Shown: one piece after another, positions 21,967-34,281 of the stretch
Position numbering within the stretch: position 1 is the stretch's first letter
Layout: each line of letters opens with the position of its first letter
Assembly (NCBI GenBank): GCA_033439295.1
Contig: JAVTLE010000021.1
Location: 3,410,009 to 3,474,008 of the forward strand
Direction of reading: 5' to 3'
DNA from: Deuterostichococcus epilithicus
Lineage: Eukaryota > Chlorophyta > Trebouxiophyceae > Prasiolales > Stichococcaceae
Length of the DNA stretch: 64,000 nucleotides
Notes under the pieces: model-generated
Database searches by the model: none
What the model saw: the letters and a program-made list of their open reading frames with translations, nothing else
What the model was told of the DNA's origin: nothing
Position numbers and translations under genes: made by a program

Positions 21967-24900
21967 AAACCCCACCCCGTTCCCCCCTCCCCCTCTTCCC
22001 CTCCCCCCCAACCACCGTATTCCCCATTCGGAACACTCCCTTGTCCAACCTCTCGCAAGCGTTAGGCACCGATCAGCTGCCCGTGTGCCATGGCGATGAG
22101 TACGCTGCAATGCACTAGGGTGACATGCATTGCGGCGGAAACGGTTGGGGTCAATCACATGCCGCTGACAGATGTGCTCGACTTTTCACGACATTACAAC
22201 CCAGGCTCAGCGAAGTATGAGCAACTAGCAGCGGCATGCGCGGACTGCACCGCGGTGCGGTAGCATTGCACCCGGCACGCCGACGAGGACCTGTGCCCAA
22301 AGACGTTCGACGAGGGCCGCTTTCCAGCCTGCACATCGACGCGCCAGCCAGACCCAGGTGAGCCTGCAGAGCTGGCGCAGGGGCTGGCTAGAAGAGGGCA
22401 TGTCGGTCGAGGTTGAACTGTGGGGCTCTGTCCTCTTGCCCTGCTGAACTGCGGCGCGATCAGCCGGATGATCCGCAGTTGTTGGGTGTTGTGTAGTGGC
22501 AGGCGGCGCTGCATCTGCCGCCGCACAGCTTCCAACGTGCTGAGCAAATTGACCTTCTGGGCGCCGCTGGAGGATCAATTAGTGGACGCCGTCACAGAGC
22601 GTGCGGCAGAGCTCTGCGGGACTGTGCTGCTGTTGCCGATGCCCCGCAGGGCTTGGTGCCCTTCTACTGCTTGGGAGTTTGCCACAGCTTCTCTCTGTGC
22701 TCTCGGCTGCTGCGCTGCGGTGTTGAACGAACTCTCTCATGCCGACCCGCGAAAGGATGCATTGGAGCAAGAAAGTATACTAGGTAGCTATCTAGCCAAG
22801 CGCCCACGACGCTGGGACTCAATGCCTCAGGTCACCAAACCCATAACTTGGGCAGTGCCGACCGCGGGCTAAGTCTCTCATTTTCTCTATTTTGTGTATG
22901 CAGGATATCTTTGCGCTTGGGGCAATGTCGCAGTTAATGAGGTCTAACCGAGACGCGACTATTGCTGGTTGAAAACTAAATCCAATCCCCGTCATTGTGG
23001 CCTCGGCCCTCTGACAATTTCTGGACGGAGGGCGCTTCGGCTGTATCCCTCCAAACCCCACATCACATCACCACCCAACCCCCGTCCAAACCCCACACAC
23101 TCTGCTCACACACCGCACACCACTGATGCCCTGTCCATCAGTGTTGGATTCACATTTTCACAGGTGGTGAGAGAGGAAGCCCCAGCGTTGGCGGACGAAG
23201 CCGCCGGTGACGATGCCGTTCCGGCAGCAGCCCCCCAGCACAGTGGCGAACGACAGCGCGCCAGCAGCGAACGGCGTCTCTCTAGCTGCGCCACCAGCCG
23301 ATGGCCCGATCGACGCAGTGCGCATGTGCGTAGTGGCCGCCACAACGCTGGACGCGGCGGTGGTGTGGGCAAAGCTATTGGTAGATGAGGAGGAATGCAA
23401 GATTCCAGCACCTCGATCCAGCACCAGTGTTTGAATGCCGTCTGAATTGGCAATCGGCAGCGTGCCGCGCCCATCGGCAAGCCTGGTAGCTGCACAAGAT
23501 GGTTGGTCTGAAATCTGGATGTCCAGATAGGGGGTTAGCAATAAAGCGAGGGTGCGGCGGCAAGCGGCGGAACACTGAAGCAAAGTCAAGCCTCTAGGCC
23601 GAGTGTCCCAGCTAGGTCGCTGCGTGTGCAAGGGCTGGTATGCGAACTACTTAATTTAGTCTAATCACCTTCGGTGATTCAAACTCATGCTCTTAAGTTT
23701 TCGCATGGCCGTAGTAAACCCTAAGAGTCGACGGGAAATCTCATACACCTTCTGCTGGTTTCAGTCTGCGCCTTCAGGTCTTCCGTGGTCCGTCAGCTGT
23801 TCCTTGAGACAGTCTGCAGACCTTGCATGAGGCAGGCGCCTCGCGCTGCGGCCGGCCGTGCGAACGGCGCCCCGGCAGCCGGCGTTATAAGATTTAGCGA
23901 GTTGACGTAAGAATCGTTTCGGCGCCCTTAGTACGATTTTCCATCGAACGGGAAGCACACCCGTCCTATGAAACCACCCTTATAACGAGGGTGGTATTCG
24001 CGATTGTCAGACGCAGACCGTGGTTCAGAAGCCTTTGGGCTGCAGAGCGCTCTGCTGGCAGGTTGCACAGCTGCTGCAGCTGGCAGCCGCTGTGCGCTGC
24101 AGCAAGTTGCATATGGGGCGCTTCGGAGGGATCGGTGACGGGGGACAATTTTGGGCAAAGTGTAATTTTCGCCCAGCTTCCGCTCGTGGGTATGTTTATC
24201 CGCCCACCAGCCCAAGTAGCAGGGGGCTGTTCATGTCCAAGCTGGGGATGCTCGCCTGCCGAGCTGCATGCGGCAAATCGCGCCTGCTCGTTTCAGCAGA
24301 CGTCAGAAGTGCTTCTGCACTTTCGGCCTGGGAACTCACGTCGCGCTGACGCTGATGCACATTTCATGAATTTCTTCTCACCCCGAGCCGTGAGTGTCCT
24401 GGAGCATGCTGATTTGCTATCTGTACGAGTCCTGCGAATGTACTAGCATGAGCATGCCATGCCATGCCAGCTGCTGCATGTTGTGATGCGTCATACTGCT
24501 GTAGCCGTTTTCGCCACATGGTGCTGTTCAGTGCTGTCCTCGGCCGGCCTGATTAGCCACCTGGCTGGCCCCTTTTGACTGACGATCAAACTAGCGTCTC
24601 GCCCCCGGCGAACGCCCATTGTTCTTTTTATTAGGGCAACATCACTGCATCAATTTTTTTCTTCTTAACTTCCGCTTCATCGCCATCATTCACCGTCCTT
24701 CCCTCTCCTTGTCCTCGCTGCAATCATCCACTAACACTCCCAACACGGTTACCTCCTACGAAGTCACAGCTATCTCGTCCTCCGACTGGGACACACGAGG
24801 TGCATAACCACCCTACACGCCAGCGCCCGGTTTCCGTGGCCCCTGTTGATGCGGCGTCTCCGTCGTTGTCTCCCAAAACTATGGCTCATCGCTTCAGCAA

Positions 24901-25190
24901 CGCCTGCCGTGCCCCTCCGCCCCGCCCCTCCGCCCGCCCGAACCAGCGGTGCCTGCCCCATCGGGACCGTCTGCCGCGCCGCTGTCGGCAGGCCCAACCC
25001 CGCTGCCGTCGCTCCGCGCTGCGTCCGCCGCGGACGCGCTGCCATTGCCAATGATGTCTTCCAAGCCCTGCGAGGCAGATTGCAAAATATCAGCGCCGGC
25101 GACCAGAGGAGATGCACTGCAACGCCTCCAGCTTCAATCCTCCCCAAAACGACGTCCCCGTCTTCCAACAAGCCGCAACCCTCCCCTGCG
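21967..25190. other. About 3.2 kb without a recognised gene; one hairpin-rich stretch
   Basis: No conserved protein block found. Between about 23640 and 24000 there are several perfect inverted repeats: AATCACC-TTC-GGTGATT (23663-23679), CTCTTA pairing with TAAGAG (about 23690-23730), and ACCACCCT-TATAACG-AGGGTGGT (23973-23995). This could be a structured RNA or chance. At 24610-24790 there is a pyrimidine-rich stretch that resembles a 5' UTR or intron end but leads to no clear gene. Confidence 0.4.
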
Positions 25191-26010
25191 GCTACACAAC
25201 AGCAAAACGGCGCGGGCTGAGGCCACATTTTCGATGACTGCACAAGCCGCAGCCGCAAACACCAGCTGCAGACGGATACACCAAAACACAGGCGCGGCGC
25301 AGCCGCTGGCACGCAGCGCGCCAGCCCTGCTCACCCAGCACTCGTGCTGTCGAGCACTGTCTCCCAGGTTGAGTGTGGTCGTGCTGCTGTTTCGTGGAGC
25401 TGGGAGTGTGCCGCGGTAGGATCAACATTGCATGCCGCACCGGGATAGGCAGGAAGGTGGTGGAGGCGTTGAGATCCAGGCCGGCGGCTCTGGCGCCACG
25501 CCGCAGGTCCAGCACGTGCTGCCGCAGCGCTGCGTTCTCCCTCTGCGGTCAGCACCCAGCCATCGAGCAACCTTTCGATTATGCAAAGCTTTCAGGAACT
25601 GTATTGCACAGCTGACGCCGCAGGTCCAGCGGCGGTGAGAAGACACCCCATGAAGCAGGCTCTGGACGGTGCAAAGCTTTCCGACACGAGATGAAAATCT
25701 GGCGCCGCAGGTTCAGCGCGTGCTGCTGTAACCGCAAGTTTACAGCGCCGCGGCCTGGCAAGGCTGACCATGAACCAGACTCCGATCAGGGTGGGAGCCG
25801 TTCCTGGTTCCAGGCTGCAAGGGCCGGGTGCAGGATGCTTTCAGGAAGCGCTGTCGCCGTCCTGCAACGACTCGGCAAATGGCAGGAGCCGAAGACAGGC
25901 CCATAGGAAGGGCTGCGCACCTCTAGCCTCTCATGGCCCACGCTCAGCTCGTAGATGATCTGCGCGCCAGGCGGAGCACCCGAGTCAGAGACCCCCCGCT
26001 GTCAGCTGTG
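25191..26010 (-). other. Possible exons of a minus-strand coiled-coil protein; unresolved
   Basis: On the minus strand several short segments read as amphipathic helices: RENAALRQHVLDLRRGA (about 25480-25535), VNLRLQQHALNLRRQ (about 25700-25745), LDLRRQ (about 25610-25630), and an exon-like GAQIIYELSVGHERLE (about 25922-25980). The helix part recurs as a repeated DNA motif near CGCCGCAGGTCCAGC at three places. ENAALRQ is common in leucine zippers, but no basic region was found and the splice phases were not closed, so I name no function. Confidence 0.25.
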
Positions 26011-28040
26011 CCCAGGCTTCTCGTTTCCCGACACGACAGCGCCCCTAGATGCGCCAGCCGCTGCGGCTTGCGAGCGGCCTGCCATGCGGGCGGGCCCGCG
26101 CGCCGCGCCGCCTGACAACAAGCACAGCCCCCGGCACGCGTTCCTGCCTCGACCGGCGGGGTCATTACGCAGTCTCGATGCAACATCCACCCAGACACAT
26201 CGCCAGGTGGGCACTCGCCGGGCACTCGCCTTTTCGTGGACCCCCTTTCGGGCCTCGGCCGCCGGCGCCTGGGCGTGGCGCCCTGCTGCGCGGATCTCCT
26301 GGCCGTGCCGGTGCGGCGCCCAGTCGGTCTGCGGCATAGGGTTCAGGGTTTCAGTCAGGGCAGAGCCTCGTCGTGACGCCGTGCCTCGGAGGAGGGAGCA
26401 CAGCCGCGGCCCAAAGCGCTCGGAGTCAGCTGCAGCGCATCGGCGGCCGTGCACATGATGCTGCGCTTCTGTGACCACCACAGCTGTCCCCACATGCTTG
26501 CCGCACACATCAGACTTGCCTGGAGGCTGAGAAAGAGCAGCAGCAGAATAGTGCCCAGCATGAAAGGCCGTGCCGCAGGGTTCCCAGCAGCGCCAGGATG
26601 CATGAACATGCTGCTGCCCACGCGCTGTGCCGCCGCCGCCCAGGCCACTGCCGCCGCAGCGGGCCCTCTGCGGCTGAAGCAGAGATGAGTTTGCCGCGGC
26701 TGCTGCCGCCGCCGCCGCCGCCGCTGTCAGAACCGCTGAAGCCGCAGCTGCCGCTGCTGTTGCGGCGGGCGCGCAGCCGTCTTGGCCCTAGCTGCCACTG
26801 CTCAGCGCAGCTGCCACTGCTCAGCGCCGCTGCCAGAGCCGCCTGCCGCAGGCAGAGGTGACTTCCCCTGCCGTTCCGGCTGGGTTTCCGCCTTCCCCTG
26901 CCTGACGCGCAGCGGCTGCTGGACACAGCTCACGCCCCGTATCGAACGGCTGCGTTCGACAAGCTCACAGTGCGGTCGGCGTGTCGCGAGCACGGCAGGC
27001 CCCGAACACTATTGTGAAAATCGTCAGCGTCGAGTCCGGCTGCTGCGGCTGCCAGAACCCCCCGGCAGATGCGCTGGGTGTCGCGGCTGCAGTGACTGCA
27101 GCGACTGCTGCACATGCAAAGACAACAAATATCTTTAAACATCGGCATTGCTCGGACCGCCTGCGGCAAGTATGATGGCAACTGCGCGGTCAGCACGTGG
27201 CACTGCACCGCCCCGAAAGCACAATGCGGGTTGCTTAAAGTGCACGACCGCGTATTGCAGGCATTCTGTGCCAATGTGCTGCTGCGGACAAGTCTCGAGA
27301 AGCATTCGCAGATATGTTTTTGGTGCATCGGCAGTCCCGAATTGAGCGAGATACCCGCCTGAAGCTGTGGAGACTGCACCAGGCGGTGCTAGCTTTTGTG
27401 AGAGTATACTTGAAGAGCTTTTGTATCTGGCGACTTTTGGTTTGCAAATTTGAAGCAACCAACCGACTTCAATCCCTCGCTTAGGGACCGACCAGGCTGG
27501 TTCCCTGAGCAGGCAATGACGCAGGAAGAGTGTTCTGCAAGCAGTTGAACATGGATGCAGCAATGAAAAGTCTCAGGTCATCTCTAGGGTGTTACCAGGG
27601 CGCAGCTGAGCAGCTGTCCTGCGGCGGTTGGCCCAGGTTGGCAGACTGGCATGGGTGCTGCTTCTGCTTCGGGGCAGTGCGACTGGTTTTATAAATGGAA
27701 CGGAATCTTGCAGCACACAACATTCCCCACGCTCAGTCCACAGTGTACAGCGCCACATGCTCAAGTGTCCCGACCCCGCCAAATGACACACAGCGACAAT
27801 CGATCAATCGCGCATTTGGCCTGTCTAGATGAAGCATCAATATGCTTCGACGACGCGGGCTCGACCACACACACAGCCTCCCAAAATTGCCTCCCTGGTA
27901 TTCACGCACCTGACTGCGTGGCGCTCATGCATCCAAAATTTGCCGGGAGGCTTTCCCCTCGACAGTTCCCTACAGGTTCCGGGTTCTGGCGGGCTGCCTC
28001 GAGTGATGGAATGTCCATCAAAATTTCCCGGCGGCAGTGC
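26011..28040. other. About 2 kb, no supported gene
   Basis: GC-rich, with Gly/Ser/Pro-type frames open on both strands (around 26500-26900) that cannot be told apart by eye. The right end is the 3' flank of the aldolase gene, which reads leftward. Confidence 0.4.
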
Positions 28041-28824
28041 TCAGTACTTGTAGTCCCGGACGTACAGAGACTCGCCGACGCCGTTGGCCTCGGTGTCCAG
28101 CCTGCATGCAACCAAGGGTGATCCACTTCGGCGGGAAACAAAGGGCAGGACCAGTCCAGTGCTGTGGCCGCAAGAACCGATTGGCCACAGAGAGATGCGG
28201 AGCCGGCCTCCAGCGCACGACAGCACTCCTCACATGCATCCCCGGCTTCCCGGCAAGCACTGGCAGGGCGCCGCGGCGGTTCGTGGCATCCTGGGGCTTC
28301 AGCAAGGGACGGCGTGTGCAACCCTGGCGGTCTCAGCAGGCGCGGCTGAGCAAGAGCAGCGCACCTGCCGAGGGTGGCGAGGCTGTTGGCTTTGGCGCGC
28401 GTGATGAACGCCTCCTGCGCCGCCTGCACGTTCTCCTCCTTGCCGCCCCACGCCTTGAGCGCGCTCGCCTGCAGCGCCCGCCCATAACTGAACGACAGCG
28501 CCCAAGGCCTGCGGCTCGAAACAACAAGTGTGAGCATCAGGTCTTGCGGCACACGACTGGGGAGCTGGCAGGCGATATCGTGACAGGGTTGGCCGTTCGG
28601 AGGCGATGGCAGCAGGTACGCTGAACAACATCATCAGCAGCACAACGCGAGCTGCGCACACTCACTTGTTGCCGCCGGCGAGCGCGTTCATGGCATTGAG
28701 GTTGGCAGACGCCTGCTCCTCCGACTGACCGCCCGACAGGAAATGGACTCCTGCCGCACACAGGCGCAGCACCTCAGCTGCGGAGGTGAATTATTTTTTT
28801 GGGCACACTGTGCTGCTCCATGCT

Positions 28825-28857
<33 letters not shown>

Positions 28858-31292
28858 GCAAACTGCCGTGTCGTCACTTCAGACGCTTGCCAGCAGGTCA
28901 TCACCCTTGCCAGTCGGAAAAGAGTCGCATATCTCACCAGGCACCGCTGGTGGAACAGTGCGCAGCAGCGCCTTGAGGGTTGCGGCGCCAATGTCCGCCG
29001 GCGAGCCGGCGCCCGCGTCGACGCCCGGCGCCACCTGCAGCACACGCGCACATAGACGGCTTCATCATGTGACGCTGGACGCCTCAGCGAATGCGGTTGG
29101 TCGTGGAGCCGCTGTAGGCGGGCAGCCGGCTGATAGGGGCCGTAGTCCAGGCAAGGTCGGGCTGTGAGGAATGCGTGGAATCTGGGCAGCTGCAGCGGAC
29201 CAGAGCTGCTGACCGGACAGGCGCACACACAGCCTCGCGCGACAACCGAAATACTGCTCCTGACGTCTTCCACTCTGGGAGCCACGCACCATATTGGGCT
29301 TGAGCAGCGTCCCCTCCAGCAGCACGTGGTGGTCGGACAGCGCCTGCAGCAGCACAGCAGAGCCGCCGGATCGGACTTGGGAGCTTGCGGGCCTTGGGGA
29401 CGCGCCACCTGCGGATCGGGGACTGACGTGCCGCGGTTGGCGGACGTCACAGGCGCTTGCTGCGCGCTCTGGGGTGCAGTCCTGTAGGAAGCCAGTCGCA
29501 TGTAGGCAAAGAACCCCTCAACCCTGCCAGTGTGCAGGGGCCCTGCTGGACGGGGTCCCGAAGCCGCACCTTGTAGCAGGCGGCGACGACGCGCTCGGTG
29601 GCGGCGGCGCAGGTGTTGATGTCGTGCGCCCCGTCCATCAGGATCTCCGGCTCCACGATTGGCACGAGCCCGTTATCCTGCACGCCAGGTGGCTTGAGGT
29701 TCTGCCCGAGGGAGGCTTCCGGGTTGAACCACTCCGCTCCACGCAGTTCACACCCAAGCAGCTGGGACTGCGCGTCGTGCAGCCTGACCCAGTGCCGGAG
29801 CCGGCGCGATGATGGGAAGGCGGGCACCTGGCAGATGGCGGCGTAGCGTGCCAGGCCGTAGGCGTTCTCGTGCACGCTGAGCTCGCTGGGCTGCCCGGCG
29901 CCAATCTTCAGCACCGCCCGCCACTTGGCAAAGCGCGCGCCCGCCTTGTAGTACTCGGCACACCGCGCGCCGAGGCCGTCAAAGCCCTGCAGAGGACGGG
30001 ACGGGCGCGACCCTTGAGCAGAAGAGTCGATGCGATGCTGGACATGGCTTCGCCTCAGGAGCGGGTGGCAGCATGTGCGCTGAGACGGGCGGTGGAGGCT
30101 CGGCACGTCCGGGTTGCAAGCTCGCCCTCGTTGATGTCACATGTGCAGTAACACAGCCGCGCAAGGATCAGATTCTGTGTAGGTTGGCAGGAGACGCCGG
30201 CACTCGTGCGCATCTTCGGGCTGTGCCACACATGGTCTCCTGGCAGCTCTGCTTGCAGCTCTGGAGGGCTCGGCTGACCAATAAACGGGTGCTGCATGCA
30301 GCTGCAGCACCACCCCCCAAACCTTAAGAGGCTGCTGCTGCCAAGTGCCGCCGGCGCACCTGAACCGTCGTCTCGCCGTCGGTGCCAAACAGGGGCACGA
30401 CGCCCTTGTCGACCTTGATGCCCAGCAGGATGCCCTTGTCCTGCAGCTGCTTCACCAGGGGCGTGCCGTCCTCCCCCTTTTGGTACAGGGTTTCCTCGTA
30501 CAGGATCTGCGGAGGTGGGGGGAGCGCCGCGCGGGACGTCAGCAGTTGGGGTACTGAGGGCGCGGGTCGCATCAGGGCAGCTTTTGCATCAGGCCTGTGC
30601 GTGTGACTTGCGCTTCGGAGTCTCATTGGCGCACGATGGCGCACCACGCCGCTGATGTACTTCTCGATGTCGGGCGTGCTGAACAGCAGGTGCCGCAGCG
30701 CTCTCCGATTTGGCTCCTCGTTGGGCACGCCGATGCTGGCCAGCTGCGCCAGGACGGCAGGCAGGATGAGGCAAGACAGGCACGTAAACAAGACGTCGAA
30801 GTGAGGCACCGGGAGCACGCCATATCGCCCGCCGTGGCGCAGAGGATGCGGCAGACCAGCTGGTGTGAGCAGCACCAAGAAGCGGCGCCACTTCGGAAAT
30901 TTTCGAATTGCATCCGCACCGACACGAGGTTCATCAGTGTGTGCTGTTTTGGAGCAGCATCCTAAAGCCGGAGCACATGATGGTTCTGTTGAGGACAGCC
31001 GAGATAGTATTGGTGTGAAACCTCATCGGATGCGTACGCACCCGCTTGCCGATGGTGCCGGTCGACTCGTCGGCAGCGAGGATTCCTGTGACATTACAAT
31101 ATGTGTTCGTCAGCCTGTAGACGAGCTTTGCAGTTAAAGTCGAAGTCGTCAACAGTCAACAGTCAGTGCATGATCACACGCAACGCTGCGGCTCGTGCGC
31201 GTGCCTTTGCCGGCTGCTGCGATCTTCTTGGCGGTCGCCTGCAGCTCGTCGTGGTACTTGCCCCGAAAGGCGTTGCCGTCCAGTGCTGCCAT
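28041..31292 (-). CDS. Fructose-bisphosphate aldolase, class I
   Basis: Class I (Schiff-base) aldolase interconverts fructose-1,6-bisphosphate with DHAP and glyceraldehyde-3-phosphate. Eleven exons close in phase on the minus strand: 31292-31205, 31085-31042, 30743-30645, 30506-30360, 29986-29828, 29677-29570, 29343-29290, 29034-28938, 28750-28666, 28508-28365, 28101-28041; 361 residues, the normal length. Family blocks are [61 protein letters not shown], the Schiff-base lysine block [21 protein letters not shown], and SFSYGRALQ. The protein ends in the conserved C-terminal tyrosine (RDYKY). It starts [17 protein letters not shown], with no transit peptide, so a cytosolic enzyme is inferred. 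The first intron (31204-31086) requires a GC donor (AAAG/GCACGC), because the [10 protein letters not shown] block is invariant. The start lies 317 bp from a divergent LHCA gene. Confidence 0.97.
28826..28855. repeat. (CAG)10 microsatellite in an aldolase intron
   Basis: Ten perfect CAG units on the plus strand (CTG on the aldolase sense strand), inside the intron between exons ending at 28938 and starting at 28750. Likely length-polymorphic. Confidence 0.95.
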
Positions 31293-31609
31293 CGTGTCTC
31301 GAGTAAGCTAAATTTGATATTGAAAACAGCTTGCGCGTGCGATGAGTCGCTGAATGGCGGAACGTGTGAGTACTTGCAAGGTTTGTGTCCAGGAAGGATC
31401 GCGACGACTGAAGGCCTGCTCGCGGATATGTATGAGGCGAACAGATCACGACCTACTCACGACGTAGTGGGGTTGGGACTTACACAAGTGGTCTTTAACT
31501 TTCCGTCAAATCGGATGAGTCTCGCAGATCGTGCAGGGCGCTCGGCGCAACTTGACAACGCAGACGCAGGACGCCGCAGCTACCGCCCGTTAGTAGCCAG
31601 ACAGCCACC
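31293..31609. promoter_or_regulatory. Shared divergent promoter region, aldolase / LHCA
   Basis: 317 bp separate the two start codons, which point away from each other, so both promoters and 5' UTRs must fit here or overlap. An ACGT core at 31462-31465 could be a bZIP site. No TATA box was assigned. Confidence 0.55.
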
Positions 31610-34281
31610 ATGGCCGCGTCCAGCATGCTGTCCAAGTCCGCCCTGGCCGGACGCCCGCTGGTGACCGCCCGCCCCTCGGCGCAGCGCCCGTCCGCGCGCG
31701 CCGCTGGCGTCGTGCGCGCCGCTGACAGGCCGCTGTTCGTGCCGGGCGCTGACCCGCCGTCCTACCTGGACGGATCGCTGGCTGGTGCGATCGGCTGCGC
31801 TTTCGTGAATGATATTGTGGGTGCCCTGTGTGCAAGATTGCATCGCGTCCGCTTGAGCAAGGCGATGCAGGGCTGACGGTGATTGATCGATGTTTTGCAG
31901 GTGACTACGGGTGAGCTGATCGGTGTTCACGCTGCCCTGTGCGAGTATCCTGCATTTGCTCGCCTGAATGAGTGCACCAGCTCGGTCGCTGGAGGCAGTC
32001 TTGCATTCTGACAGGAAGGAGTGATCTTGTAGGTGGGACCCTCTGGGCCTGGGTTCCGACGAGACCGCCCTGCGCTGGTGAGGATCACTCCAGCGCCACT
32101 GAGCCAACACGGGGTTGTGGTTGCGGAGCTCCGCTCAGCGGCGGAACTCAGCCTGAACGCATCGCAAGGCACTGGACCTACTGCTGCTGGGGCAGAAACC
32201 AGTCGACGATCCAATATCGCTGGGGTCTACACCCGCAAGACACAGGGATTGGCAGTTGATTGGCAAGGGGAACAGCGACGCCGTGAGCGCTCATGTGGGC
32301 AGCTTGACCGCAGCAACCGATTGCTAATCGGCGGCACTGCACAGCCAGCAATCGGGCCTGTAGTCATGCGATTCAACTTCGCAGATGTGATGTGGGCACC
32401 ATCGGGGTCGTGAGGGAGCTGCTGCCAAAAGAACGCACCACCGCGTCATTGCTGCCAGAGTAGAGACGTTCCCGACCCCAATGCACCCGCAGGTACCGCC
32501 AGAGCGAGCTGCAGCACGCGCGGTGGGCCATGCTGGGCGTGGCGGGCATTCTGGGTCAGGAGATCCTGAAGCCGGATGTGTTCTGGTGCGTCAGTGTCCC
32601 GCAATCCGTCGTGTCCCTTTACCAATTGAGCTGACTACAACATGTGTTCGAGTGACTCGGTGGACTCCACATCACTCGAATGTATTTGGCTCACGGAATC
32701 ACAGGGATACCTGGCATGTCGCAGGTACACTGCTGGCGAGCCGAAGAACATGCCTGACCTGTACTTCGGCCCCAACGGCGTCAACCTGGGCGGCATTTTG
32801 GTATGTTAGTTATCGGCGTTTGTGGTTGTGTGCCGCCCCCATCACTGGCATCCGCCGCAGTGCACTCGAGGCGTGACACTGTTTGGAGGAGCGTTGCCCA
32901 CTGCCGACAGCGCTCCATGAAGCGCATGCTCACATGACTGTGTGCACTTGGCGGATCAGTCTTTCCGAATGTTCAGCAGCTGTGCAGTGTGCTGATTCCA
33001 TCCTTCTCTGTGCTGCACCGTAGGCGTGGGAGTTCCTGCTCATGCACTGGGTGCGCGTCGCCTGCCATGCACCAAACTCATGTCACTGCCCCACCCCGCT
33101 CCTGGACGGAGTCGGCTGCATAGTTCCTGTGCTGTGATCTCGTAAGCACCCATGTCTCTTGCTGTCCCCTCCTCAAACGGAGCCTTTCTTCTCATCCCAG
33201 GTGGAGGTCCGCCGCTGGCAGGATTACAAGAACCACGGGTCTGTCAACCAGGACCCCATCTTTAAGGGCAACAGCGTGCCTAACGAGCAGATGGGCTACC
33301 CGGGCGGTGCGTGACAACCCACACCTTCGATAAAGTGTCCTGCACAAAGTCGGCTGCTGATGGTCGTCTCCCTCCTGCAGGGCAGAGCTATGCCCATCAG
33401 CTGTACATGCTTCGGAGATGTGCCTTGCATTCTGTTGCGCCGCAGCGTTGAGGTTCATCAGCCCTGATGCTGTCTCATCCCTGCGGCAGGCATCTTCGAT
33501 CCCTTCGGCTTCAGCAAGGGCAACGTGAAGGAGCTGCAGACCAAGGAGATCAAGAACGGTGCATTCTCTCTCTCATTTCAGTTCTTGTGTACCATCTTGC
33601 ATTGTGCTTGACATTATCGGGAGTTTGGTTTTGGCATTGCACGTCTTTGTGCTACTCCACATACCAGATCTGCTCTGATATAACATCACATGCCGACTGC
33701 AGGTCGGCTTGCCATGGTCGCGTTTGCTGGTAGGGACGAAGAGGAGGCCATTGGCTGCATGTGTGCATTGCAGTCATTGGCGACTCACTGTCCATCTGCA
33801 CATCCAGCCTCTGCCTGCGCAATCATTCACCTGACATCGTCTGGCTGGCGCAGGCTTCACGCTGCAGGCGCAGGCAACTGGCAAGGGCCCGCTTGCGGTG
33901 AGTGCTGCACCTGGCATCTGGCCATGGCTGTGACGGCCGAGTTGCACTGTTGAAGTTGAAGGGTTGAGGGTTTGGAGGGTAAAATTGCACGCTGCTGCAG
34001 AAGTTTCACTTGGCTGTTTGCAACACTCGCAGAACCTGTCTGACCACCTCAGCTCGCCATTCGCAAACAACATCACCCACAACATTGGTGAGCCTTTTGC
34101 AGTGCCTGCAAACGTCCCATCCAGCGACACACTCCAACAAAGTCCACTGCTGTCGAGAGGGTGGAGGCCGGCTGCCGACCTGAGGTGTTCCGTGTGCGCA
34201 GGCACATGCAAGATCCCGAACTCGGTGGACGTCCAGGGCATCACCATCCCGCTGACCTGCTTGTGGCCGGGCCAGCACTGA
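31610..34281 (+). CDS. Photosystem I light-harvesting chlorophyll protein (LHCA family)
   Basis: This thylakoid antenna protein feeds photosystem I. Twelve exons close in phase: 31610-31784, 31901-31910, 32033-32077, 32493-32585, 32725-32800, 33024-33050, 33201-33306, 33490-33558, 33703-33729, 33854-33897, 34033-34087, 34202-34281; 268 residues. After a transit peptide comes the LHCI start [20 protein letters not shown], then [14 protein letters not shown], helix [20 protein letters not shown], a middle helix around [27 protein letters not shown], and helix [21 protein letters not shown]. The tail [11 protein letters not shown] is typical of several green-algal LHCA proteins. Exon 2 is a 10-nt microexon, and exons 6 and 9 are only 27 nt. 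The particular LHCA number cannot be assigned without alignment. Confidence 0.95.

Noticed and set aside
21456-22058. 200-codon minus-strand frame across the U5 locus
   Set aside because: Overlaps U5 and has a Gly-rich low-complexity start produced by C-rich DNA; no family match.
22420-22872. 150-codon plus-strand frame
   Set aside because: Reads through without any recognisable motif or intron signals; not enough to call a gene.
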